Origin: Sphagnum magellanicum
Taxonomy: Eukaryota; Streptophyta; Sphagnopsida; Sphagnales; Sphagnaceae
Direction: 5' to 3'
DNA: 64,000 nucleotides
Assembly (NCBI GenBank): GCA_021904315.1
Contig: CM038920.1
Coordinates: forward strand, 15,500,001 to 15,564,000
The notes beneath the pieces were generated by a model, which saw nothing but the letters and a program-made list of their open reading frames with translations, was not told the DNA's origin and made no database searches. A program made the position numbers and the translations under genes. Each line of letters begins with the position of its first letter. Within the stretch, counting starts at the first letter, position 1. Below are positions 44,823-54,530 of this stretch, in pieces.

Positions 44823-47474
44823 ATGTTGAAGGCTCACCTTGTCTTCTTAGTTTGTGTTGCAGGAGGTTTTAGGCTGGTTATGTCTAGTGTTGCTGGTGGT
44901 GCGCACTCCGCTTCCGCTTTCAATCAGCTGGTCTCATCTAGCGTTGGCCGCCGCGTGCTACTACAGTTAGTCCAGGATCGAGCAGAAGCTGCTACGAGTT
45001 TCGACAGCTCCAACGGCCGCCAGCAGACCCTGTATGCGTCGACGACGGCTAGCTCGCTCGACGTTCTTGCAGCAGCAACAGCAGCTCCCACTAGTACCTC
45101 ACCAGCAGGTGTGAGCACCACGGCGTCGCACATAAACCCAAGTGTGCTAGTGGTAGTGGTGATCCTCAGTGTGGTGTTCATCCTATCAGGGTTTCTTCAT
45201 TTTCTTGCCCGCTGTCTGGGCAGAAGTAGTAGGAGGGGCCGCGCGGGTGGTATATCCTCGGCAGCTAGTCAAGCTGGAAGAAGCCATGAGCTTCTGGCTG
45301 CACAATACTATGATCAGAGCGCCGCTGCAATAAGTGCTCTCCACGGCCAATTGCAGCATCTCTTCCATCTCCACGATGCAGGCGTGGAGCAGGCTTTCAT
45401 CGACACTCTTCCTGTGTTTTGTTACGGTTCCATTCGTGGCTTGAAAGATAGCGCAGATTGCGCTGTTTGCTTGAACGAATTCGGTGAAGAAGATCGTCTC
45501 AGGTTGCTTCCTAAATGTAAACATGCATTTCATTTAGAATGCATAGATACTTGGCTTCTTTCGAACTCCACTTGCCCTCTTTGTCGCCGCAGCCTGTTGC
45601 CTGATCCGATTGTAGGATCTGCGGCAGCGGAGATCGCGGATCACGCCGGGACCTCAAGCAACAGTACACTGGTTGGAGCGTCGGTTGCTGTAGCAGATCA
45701 TCAGCTGCAAGCGGGTAGTTTGCGAGCACCAAGCTTCCGGTCAGCTGCAGCAGGATCAAGTTTGCGTCGTGGTGGATCCAATCTATGCGAATCCAGCTTC
45801 AGAATTCGTGAAGCTGCGGCAGCTGAAGAAGATGAAGAAGAAGAAGATCAATGCGAGATTCAAGTGGAGGAGGAGCCCGAGTCAATCGGTACGCCAAGTC
45901 CCCTAGTTCCGACGGTCAGAGTCACTGATTCCAATGGCATGTGCAAGATTCTAACAGTCGAGCTCGGGAAGGTGAAGATGATGCAGTATTCTTCGCAAAA
46001 AAAAAAAATGAAGATTCATGCCGGCTCAGCAGGCGGAAGAAGATCAAGGCCAGCAGCTGAATCTTCGAAAAGAACGAGTACAGCTTCGTCATCAACTGCT
46101 GCTGCTGCACGAAGGATTTGCAGGGGTGCTGCAGGAAGATCATACTCCATGGGTAGCTATGAATATGTAGTGGATCCTTCCAATCTGGAGCTCATGATCG
46201 CGCCTACTCCTTTTCCTGGTCGACCTCAAAACTGGGCTCCTTCCAGACCCACTCACAGAAGTGCGCTATCTGACAGCATTCCCGAGCTTGCAAGCGCTGG
46301 CGGCACACCAGCTGCAGCAGCAAAGGATGATCTGTTTTGGGCTTCGCGAGGTCTGTACAACACGCCGCGTACGTTGTCTAGAGTCCGCGAGCTTCTGAGC
46401 CCCAGTCCTGGAAGCGCCATCAGCGCCTTCTCTCCCGTGGCATTTCTCGACTCCGCCGGCAGCAGCTCCTCGCCGTCAGCTGCCGCTCCTGGTCATGTCT
46501 TCCGCGATCATCATCACCGTCAGTGGACTAACTGCATCAACAACAACATGGAATCTAAGATCGAAGCCGCCGACCTCGAAGGAGACGAAGAAGAAGAAGA
46601 AGTTCACTCCGACTACTTGGAAGCTCCTTCTGGCCGAAGCATGTACTTCGAATCAGCTCCAGGTTCTGGGCGAAGCACTGCATACTTCGAAGCTGCAGGT
46701 TCTGGGCGAAGCATCTACTTCGAGACTCCTTCAGGAAGCTTTTACTTTGAAGCTGACGATGAAGCCCGCTCTGGCTACTGGTCGGAGTCCCAGCAAAATC
46801 GAGAACTAGAAGAATCTCAGTCTGCAGCAGTTACTTCCGATTCTCAACCTCAAACTCCAGGACAATCCTTCCGAGCTCGCTTCCAAGCAGCAGTGCGAGC
46901 TAAACTTCTACGCACAGATCAATCCAGCACAAATGGTGCAGCAATTCCACGGGAAAAGCTACTAGCAGCTACAGCAGATGAAGAAGCTATTCTGCATACT
47001 AACAACGACTCGCTTGCTAGAAGATCCTCATCTCTGAGCCGGCTACCAGATCAGGCAGCAAAGACCAGCAGTACTGTCATGAGCAGCTTGTTCAGAAGAT
47101 CACTTTCAGAGACTTCAGGCTTAAATGTCTCTGATGACCAGCAGCATCTGCAAGTGTGGGATGTGCCCTCTTCTACTAGAACAACAGCAGCAGCAGCAGC
47201 AGCAGCAACAACAACAACAACAGCTTCTCGTGAGAGCTGGAAGCTCAACATGAGCAGCTCAAGCAGCTGTACTGATCAATCCATCATGGCTGCTGCAGCA
47301 GGAGCTGGAGGTGGCTCCAAGAGCAAAAGGTACACACTAAATTGGCTTGTGGGGCGTGACAGGAGAGTAGTGTATTCAGCTGCAACTCCACCACTGCCGC
47401 CACCACCACCACCACTTCCACTAGTACTCCAGGATGCTGCTAGTTGCAAAGAAACTCCTGGAGCTCTGTGCTAA
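44823..47474 (+). CDS. ATL-family RING-H2 E3 ubiquitin ligase, 883 residues, intronless
   Basis: Predicted membrane-anchored E3 ligase that passes ubiquitin from an E2 to substrates. A hydrophobic N-terminus (residues 1-20, possible signal peptide) precedes a single membrane segment (about 107-128). Next come GQLQHLFHLHDAGVEQAFID and a GLD-like GLKDSADCAVC. The RING-H2 finger has C213, C216, C232, H234, H237, C240, C251 and C254 with exact CX2CX15CXHX2HX2CX10CX2C spacing; Trp244 and Pro252 are the E2-contact positions. The sequence around the RING and a later RSYSMGSYEYVV block (~438-450) most resemble the ATL13/ATL46/ATL47 group, as I know it. Family members are usually 300-500 residues; here the C-tail is very long, with acidic runs, tandem GRS.YFE repeats (602-650), poly-Ala/Thr (~787-800) and a Pro-rich end. 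A TTTGTGTTGCAG acceptor-like site ends at 44863, so Met20 (44880) is an alternative start. Confidence 0.93.
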   Translation: MLKAHLVFLVCVAGGFRLVMSSVAGGAHSASAFNQLVSSSVGRRVLLQLVQDRAEAATSFDSSNGRQQTLYASTTASSLDVLAAATAAPTSTSPAGVSTTASHINPSVLVVVVILSVVFILSGFLHFLARCLGRSSRRGRAGGISSAASQAGRSHELLAAQYYDQSAAAISALHGQLQHLFHLHDAGVEQAFIDTLPVFCYGSIRGLKDSADCAVCLNEFGEEDRLRLLPKCKHAFHLECIDTWLLSNSTCPLCRRSLLPDPIVGSAAAEIADHAGTSSNSTLVGASVAVADHQLQAGSLRAPSFRSAAAGSSLRRGGSNLCESSFRIREAAAAEEDEEEEDQCEIQVEEEPESIGTPSPLVPTVRVTDSNGMCKILTVELGKVKMMQYSSQKKKMKIHAGSAGGRRSRPAAESSKRTSTASSSTAAAARRICRGAAGRSYSMGSYEYVVDPSNLELMIAPTPFPGRPQNWAPSRPTHRSALSDSIPELASAGGTPAAAAKDDLFWASRGLYNTPRTLSRVRELLSPSPGSAISAFSPVAFLDSAGSSSSPSAAAPGHVFRDHHHRQWTNCINNNMESKIEAADLEGDEEEEEVHSDYLEAPSGRSMYFESAPGSGRSTAYFEAAGSGRSIYFETPSGSFYFEADDEARSGYWSESQQNRELEESQSAAVTSDSQPQTPGQSFRARFQAAVRAKLLRTDQSSTNGAAIPREKLLAATADEEAILHTNNDSLARRSSSLSRLPDQAAKTSSTVMSSLFRRSLSETSGLNVSDDQQHLQVWDVPSSTRTTAAAAAAATTTTTASRESWKLNMSSSSSCTDQSIMAAAAGAGGGSKSKRYTLNWLVGRDRRVVYSAATPPLPPPPPPLPLVLQDAASCKETPGALC
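46620..46770 (+). repeat. In-frame SGRS-x-YFE repeat in the ATL-type gene
   Basis: The 150 bp encode SGRSMYFESAPG, SGRSTAYFEAAG, SGRSIYFETPSG and SFYFEADDEA: three complete and one partial copy of a ~12-residue unit. DNA copies (GGTTCTGGGCGAAGCA, TACTTCGAA) are nearly identical, indicating recent in-frame duplication within the coding sequence. Confidence 0.85.
47180..47225 (+). repeat. Coding CAG/CAA trinucleotide tract
   Basis: ACAACAGCAGCAGC... in the frame read as Thr-Ala encodes two Thr, seven Ala and five Thr (residues about 787-800). It is a potentially length-variable microsatellite inside the coding sequence. Confidence 0.85.
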
Positions 47475-47733
47475 GTACACACAGACACACTTTTCAAGCT
47501 CCTGCAGGCTCTGTGGTATACACACAGGAGTCTGCAGCTCCTCTGCAGCTGTGTGCTAATTACACACTTTCTTAAGCTGCAGCTGTGTGCTAATCGCATG
47601 CTTTCTTAAGCTGCAGCTGCATGCTAATTATTGCACACTTTCTTAAGCTGGAGCTGTGTGGTAATTACACATTCTCTTAAGCTGTAGCTCTGTGCTAATT
47701 ACACACTCTGGTCTTAAGCTTCATGCTAAATAC
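47460..47733 (+). repeat. 34-44-bp minisatellite spanning the stop codon and 3' UTR
   Basis: Five clear units from 47541 read CTGCAGCTGTGTGCTAATTA plus CACACTTTCTTAAG, with small changes (CATGC for ACACAC, TGGTAAT for TGCTAAT). Two more diverged units precede them; the first, GAGCTCTGTGCTAAGTACAC at 47461, contains the TAA stop codon of the ATL-type gene. The array therefore crosses the end of the coding region into the 3' UTR. Confidence 0.8.
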
Positions 47734-50700
47734 AAACAATCTTGCTATGGCACGTACCAGGAGCATCTGAGCTTTTTGTTCTCATTCAGTGTCCAACGAT
47801 CTCCACAGCTTTGTGCAAGGGCAAAAGATTACATTCTTTTGGGTGTGAAATATTGACATTCTTTTGGGTCTGGAAGTAAAGTGTCAGTCAGATTTTCTTT
47901 TCTGTATATTTTATTGAATCCTTGTTTTTAGTGATCATCTTTTGTAATGATCTTGACAAAAAGGTTAATGTTTAGCTCTAGTTAGTTCTTCTCTTCAACT
48001 TTTTTATCTGAATTTTCGGTGTTTTATTTTGTTCTTTCCTGGGTTGAAAAAAACACAAGTGAATTTAATGTCTCGGTCATGAGGATTCAAATGAGCTCCC
48101 GAGGAGGTTTTTATGATGCTCATGAGTAGAGTTTCTTTTTTCAATTTTGTGATCTTGAAATTTTGGCTGCAAAATTAGTTGTATTTACATTAGGGGAAAA
48201 GTTCCAAAGCTTTCCCATTTTTTTAACTTCTCTTTTAATTTATTTTGTTTGTTATTTTTATTATCTCCTTAGTCTCATGGCAGATTGTACTCACTGCTTT
48301 TGATGATAAAGGTGAGGGTCGACATTTTGAGAAATGAGCTGAACTCCTGAAGGTTGTAACCTTGTAACTGCAACTCATCATGGGGTCAATCTCATTCAGA
48401 GTTTTGTCAAGATTTCTCTGCATATCATAGATATGTTCCATCTCTGAGCCCTTTGGGTCTCTTTATCTTCTTTCCAGTTTCACTGTTGCATAACAATTCT
48501 GGACTACCAGATGCTCATATGTCAATAATGCTCCTGCTATGAAATCTCTCCTTTAGTTGGTATGAATTTTCCCTCTTGTATCATGCACTACTAGAGCAAT
48601 CCTCAACACTATCAATATTAACATAGTCAAAGATAAAAACATACACACAAATAACTTTGGTGTCAAATAAGGGCTCTTGTTTCACATAGGTATGTGTTTT
48701 GAAATCTCATAACATCAAAGATGAAACACACTCCTTTAGTACAAACCCAGCCCCCCAAAAAAGACAAAACAATTGAAACCCCTGTTCAGACTCAACTGGA
48801 TTCCACCAAAAATAACTATAGAATTTGGCAAACTCCCAGAAGCTTATGTGATCATGTTTAGACACAGTTCCATTTCATTTGTAGAATTTGATATGGTTGT
48901 CCAGATGTTCCTTGACAATAAAATATGATAAACATAGAAGACTTACTGATCATACTAACTTTTATGATCTTTGGGCAAAATTGGATTGTTGAAAAAATGG
49001 ACGTCTTACATCAAAGGATTGAAGCTTGAGTTCTACTTAAGTATGAGATGGGGAAAACAGGGTATTGCACAAGAACCTAAAGACAATAGGCTGAAACCAA
49101 CCAAAGCAATGGATGGCCAACAAAGGACCCACAGCTTGTTAGGTCTTGTTGTAGATGGGTACAGTGGGATCTAAATTGATTGAGTTTAATGCTGCTCAGA
49201 TGGGTTGTATTCCTTACTACTTTGTAGGTATGTACTATGTACCCAATCTCAAGTATGCTGTTTTTGTTGGGTTAAGTCAAGAACTCAGTCAAGAACTCTT
49301 GATTGAGTTTTGTTTGGGTTGCAACTTACAACTATGCAGCTCTGCCAATGATAATTTGAGAACTCTTGACCCAAGTTTTTATTGGGGGTGCAACTGTGGT
49401 TCCAGCAAACCAAGTGAAATCTGTTGATCAAGTTTTAGGCATGGAACTTGATAGAGTTCTCTGCATGCATGCTCATCATGAACCACCACCACCATTGCCC
49501 CTTTTGCCCAGATTCCTGGGCCAACTATTTTGTTGTGGATCTCCATCAGCAACACACTATAATTTGATGAGAGGTGTAAAGTTGATACAGTGTCTGTGCA
49601 TGCATGCTCATAATGATTGACCACTGTAATCCATTGTGCTACCTATTTCCCTGGATTTGCAACCGGGGGGTTGGGTGTTGCATTCTCCAATTCGCAATGC
49701 ACTGTAATTCCAGGCAAGGTGTAAAGTCGAAAAGCGGTACCATTTCAGCCAGAGTTAAAGCCCTTTCACCTCAGCCATTCTTTCAACCAGTTTTTTTTTT
49801 TTTTTTTTAAATTTAAATCCCAGGGCCGCTGCTAAAATATGTTACCATGTAATCTCATTTTAAAACTTAGAATCACAGAATTGAATGCTATTTGAGAATG
49901 TCATTGTCACTCAAGAAAGCTTCCACCTTCTCCACTAAGCTTCTTAGGGTCAACCTCTCTTTGAAATGCATGTGATTAGCACATAGAACAATTGTGAGGT
50001 CTAGCAAATAGTCTACCAAGTTCCTCATGATGTGGCTGAACCTATCCCCAGTGGCAACTACGTCAGATAATGCGCATTGGTCAGACCTGACTCATGGTCT
50101 TTTTCCAATGGCTATTGCCTGATAGATCAGCCCCTGCAAACTTCCAACTTGGCCCACATCTGGACATCTTCTCTGTCAGAATCTGGACATTAATAAAGGA
50201 AATTAATAGTTGGAATAAATGAAGGGGTTGGGGAGAGGGGCACTATTGGTTTTTGTTGTTTGTCTCATCTGAACTATCTGTCTGTCCCTTGGGTGGGCAT
50301 TTTTCCCAATTATTTTGGAGCAGATACTAGATGGTAATGTGACCCACACAGTAGTCCAATAAGTCTTGTGCATGTTTCTTTCACAATCACAAGAAGCATA
50401 TGGTCTTCTGAAGCTGAAATACATTATCCGCTTGAAAAGAATAATATGATCTTCTGAAGCTGAAATTTCGCTTTAGCATGTTAAAGTTATCCTTAAAATA
50501 ACCTTGCCTCTGGACCCTTATTTCACCCAGAAACCCATTTTTAACCCTAAATGTTGGTCATCTACAAAGTGAGAGAATTTAATTAAACCTGGGTTTCAAA
50601 TGCTGAAGTTGTGCATTTATTGCACACGATTCAAAAAAATTGTTGAATAGTAATTGCAGTAGTGACACCAATAGTGAAAGCAAACTTAAAACTTAAGATG

Positions 50701-53186
50701 AAACTCATTTTACCACCAACATTGGGGGACAAAAAGAATTTAGGCCTTGTTCAATGTCAATGTAGGGTAGACAGGCCAGTGACTGAACACATAGCGTTTC
50801 AGTCACCTCTGTCTCACTCAATCTGCCTCCTTTCCAGTTGTGGTCTGAAGATAAAATGTAGCCCACTAGAAAGTGCACTCATGGTCATGTAAATCCTTCA
50901 AAACTGATAAAAATGAGGAAGATACACTCCTTCAAAGTTTTGAGGGGTAAAAGTTGATTTTAAAATATGAATCGTACACATGGCAGCCCATCATACGCTT
51001 AGTCATGTAAAATCAAAGAGACATCTTCCCACTAATGAACACTATCTACTCCCACATCAAACTGGATGAAGATTGGGATGAAACATTTTGATAAAATAAC
51101 CATTCACTTTTGATCATAGGGTTCAATTTGCACCCGAATTAGGGCTTCTAGATCAACAATAATGTTGTAATGTCTCATTCACCAAATCTGTCGCCCCTCT
51201 TACAAATGCTTGTGGGCACGGATTCTTTGTCGCTCTCACCAAGTTCCACACCTCTTAATCAGGTTGGGAGCTTTGCTTCCATGTTCATCTAGGCTTATGT
51301 TTTCTCTCCTCTTCATATGAAGTTTGGAAACCTTCATAGAAGTTCATGTTTCTCTCTTGTTGCACTCAGTGATTGACAGGGGCCTCTATCATCTTTTTAA
51401 GCTCGTGTGTTCCTCTCTCTCAACAATCTCTAGACCTTGATGCTCTCTTACTTATTTCTTTATCCTTTCTCTGAATTCACGTTCAAACCTTTTTCAACTT
51501 TCTTCTCTTTCTAAACTATGTTGTCCTTCTCTCTTTCTAAGTGCTTTCATAACTACTAGCGATGGTGATCAGCACCCTTTCTTTCATCTTCCTCAACTCT
51601 CTCCTCTATGAACTCTATTGCTCCTCTCTGAGCTCTAAGCATTCTTGCAATTGCTAGCGATGGCAAACGACACCCCCTCTCTCTCAACTCAACCTAAGCT
51701 CTAAGCTCTATTGCTACTAGCGATGGTAGTTGATGCTTCCTCTCTCCTCTCTCCTCTCTCAACTTTTTTTTACCACTTTTGTTGTTGGCAATGGTGATCA
51801 ACACCCTTTCTCCTCTCTTTGGGCTCTAAATTTTGTTATTGCTAGTCTCCCATGCTCGCACGCTTCCTTCTCCTCTCTCAACTCTTTGTAAGGTTTAAAC
51901 TTTGTAGTTATTCTCTCTTCATTTGTTGTTACTACTCCATTGATCCCAACTCGATCCAACTTGACTCTATAGTTGTTTTCTTCATTTGCTACTACTCCTC
52001 CCTTGACTCAGCTCAACCCAAGTTTTTTCAACTTTCTTTTGACCTTGATTTGTCATGGCAATCCCTATTGGTATTTTCCCCATCGTTAATTGTTATTGAT
52101 GGTTCTCTATCCAAGTTCAATGCATCTCAAAGCAACTACTAATCCTTTTTTTTGTCGCCTCTCTCTCAATTGAACCCTTTTTCTCAGCTATTGCTCAAAC
52201 ACTCTAAACTTTTTTCTCATCTATTATTCAATTGCTACATTTCTTTAAACTACTACCTTTATCTTAGCAACTACTACTTTTCTTTGAGTTGATACTACCT
52301 TTTTCTCAACTTTTTCTCACCAACTCCTACCTTTCTCTCAACTTCTACTACCTTTTTCTCACCAACCTTTACCTTTCTCTCAACTATTGCTACCTTTCTT
52401 TAAACAGCTACTACCTTTTTCTCAACTAATGATACCTTTTTTTCAACTAATATACAATTATTATCTTTCTATTGCTACTACTACTTCTCTTTCAGACTTC
52501 TTATCTACTTCATAATTCTTTTTTTGAGGTTGTTCTATGTGTTGGTCTTGAGTTAACCAATTATTTTTCTATTTTTCAATCATTGGAAGGTAGCAACCTT
52601 GTTATTTAACACCCTCATGACTACTATTTAGCCCATGCCTGCAGCTTTGCTTATTGTTAAATTCATATTGTGTAGCCTAGATTCACCCTCATGTACTTTC
52701 GCAAATCTACTCAGAGACCTGCTTGAAAATCATGGTGAAAACGGTCACCCATTTCAACAACAACTAGAGTCCAAGTTGAAGTGAACTGTGTTCTAACACG
52801 CTTTTCACCGATTTTTCAAACTATTCATTTTACTATAAAACCCAATTTTGTTATTTGTTTAGCTTGCATGTTTTCATTTTTCTTTCTTTTACATCTTCTG
52901 ATTTCCTCTGCCATTTCCATCAAGTTTTTCTCCTTAGGATGTCTAAGTATTCAAAATTAGTCACAACATGTGATTGAGAATAATCAATTAATGGCTCCTT
53001 CCCCTTGGTGCATCTTGTAAGTAAATGAAACAATGACAATAAGTTATGCACCCTCATGGATTCCTAAGTCACGTTTGGAAGCAATTGAGTTTCCTACAAC
53101 AACTCTTGAATATCTTCAAAATTGCCCTCATTTAAGCTTACAACATCAATCTCTATCACTGTAAGGCTCTGGGGCATATTTACATA
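47734..53186. other. Downstream of the gene: no further gene recognised
   Basis: The 3' UTR probably ends within a few hundred bases, but no unambiguous AATAAA is assigned. A 19-base T run lies at about 49790-49808. A direct repeat ATATGATCTTCTGAAGCTGA lies near 50397 and 50446. Two TGCATGCATGCTCAT-containing segments (49464, 49600) are diverged duplicates. A pyrimidine-rich block fills 51190-52560. Confidence 0.45.
51190..52560 (+). repeat. Pyrimidine-rich (CT/TTC) degenerate repeat block
   Basis: About 1.4 kb dominated by C and T on this strand, with repeated CTCTCAACT, TACCTTTCTCTCAACTA and CTAGCGATGGTGATCAACACC-like segments (51557, 51653, 51717, 51788). The CTAGCGATGG segments recur roughly every 65-95 bp. 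ORFs crossing it are compositional artefacts. Confidence 0.65.
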
Positions 53187-54530
53187 TTAACATTGGTCAT
53201 TTTTTGGCTTGTAAATAGGTAGATCTTTAAATGTTGGATATTGATATGTTTTAGTTGTATGGAGAAGTTCTAAAGCAACATATTCCTCTCCCCATTGAAG
53301 ATTATTCTCAACTTCCTCCTCTACTATGTAATATTTCTCACTCCCTACATTGTTCAAGTTTATTACAGTATAAACCTCCAATGGTTTAATCTTATCATCC
53401 ATTGCCTTTGGGTTCAAAGGTCATATCCCTAAAATTTTAAACCCAAACCTAAATTTTTTTTGTGAATGATTGTTCTAAGGGTAATCCACCCATCTAGCTA
53501 AAGTGATCTTGTCTAATTCCATGTGATTTCTTTTACACATAATTGCATCGCTAACTTTTCTAAATACAATTTTAAAAGGTTTAAAACAACACACATCTAA
53601 TAATTGCAATGCATATGATGTGTGTGATGGCAATGTGATCATGTCTAACCCCAAAAAAAATACATTTTCTATTGCTTCTAGGGTAACATGATTATTATGT
53701 CCATCTAAAATTAACAAGTGTGGGTTGCTGAAGGACACTCCAACTAGAATTGACTTGTTTAAAAAAAACAAAAACTCTTTAAATAGAAAAGTAATCATCC
53801 ATGTTCTTTTCTGTATTGCCATACAAATACTTGGTTTGCAAAGTTTTATGTAGTCATCCCTTAATTTCTCACCTCTAAAAATGTAGAATCTACGTAGAAC
53901 ACCTTCAATAGCATTGATTTCATTGTTTACAATTAACCATTCCCAAAACTTTGGGATGGTGTTGTAAATTGCATTAGATGTTTTCCTAGCCAAAACTCTT
54001 CCTCCAGACTATTTGCCAGCTTGAGTCCCTATTTCATCAAAGTTCCATATATAATCAAAATTGTAATTATGTTGGTTGTATAGTGATTATAAGTTAGTGT
54101 ACAAAAAGTTGTAGGAATTGGGTGTCATCCCTTATGTTATGTAGACTTCCAAGCCTTATGTATGTTGTATGTTAACTTTAAGATGTCTACACTTAAACCA
54201 AAACCACCAACTATCGCCTAATGTTCCATCCTAGAACAATGTACATTGTAGCCCTTGTCTATGTTAGTTCTACAACCTTCATCTTTAGTTGTTTTAGGCT
54301 AATGGATAGTCCACACTCTTACATTGCTAATGTCCATGTAATCAGTATTACATCCTTTTCTTGTATAAGCACACCTCCTAACCCCATCTTTTAGATTTAG
54401 TTTTTCCATTCAAGTGGTCAAAAAAAGAGTTCATTGGGATGTTCCATGACCTACTGGACCTCCTTAAAGAATGTGTCCCTCTCTCAACAATAGCCATGGT
54501 TGCTTCTAATGTTTCATTTGTCCACATGCC
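53187..54530 (-). pseudogene. Degenerate pogo/CENP-B-like DDE transposase
   Basis: Reading down the minus strand from about 54527: MWTNETLEATMAIVERGTHS (N-terminal helix-turn-helix-like), RSWNIPMNSFFDHLNGKTKS, then broken frames around WWFWFKCRHLK (CENP-B-type DNA-binding region), YNFDYIWNFDEIGTQAGK, then a 172-residue open piece (53993-53475) and, after a shift, NPKAMDDKIKPLE to 53187. DDE_1 landmarks are IWNFDE (Asp at 54036-54038), LLILDGHNNH (Asp at 53703-53705) and LQLLDVCCFKPFK (Asp at 53595-53597); the last two are 36 codons apart, a DD35D spacing. The protein would cut and paste a Tc1/mariner-pogo type element. Several stops and frameshifts make it inactive. Terminal repeats were not found. 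Confidence 0.8.

Noticed and set aside
44434..44823. Minus-strand ORF of 129 residues opposite the leader of the ATL-type gene
   Set aside because: GC-richer DNA gives longer chance frames; no domain, and it ends at the start of the convincing gene.
44924..47251. Several minus-strand ORFs inside the ATL-type gene
   Set aside because: Shadow frames of a long GC-richer coding sequence.
48971..49624. ORFs on both strands downstream of the ATL-type gene
   Set aside because: Short, mutually overlapping, with no domain; duplicated segments rather than exons explain the similarity between parts.
49790..49808. T-run as the poly(A) tail of a minus-strand SINE or retrogene
   Set aside because: No flanking direct repeats or tRNA-like head could be found beside it.
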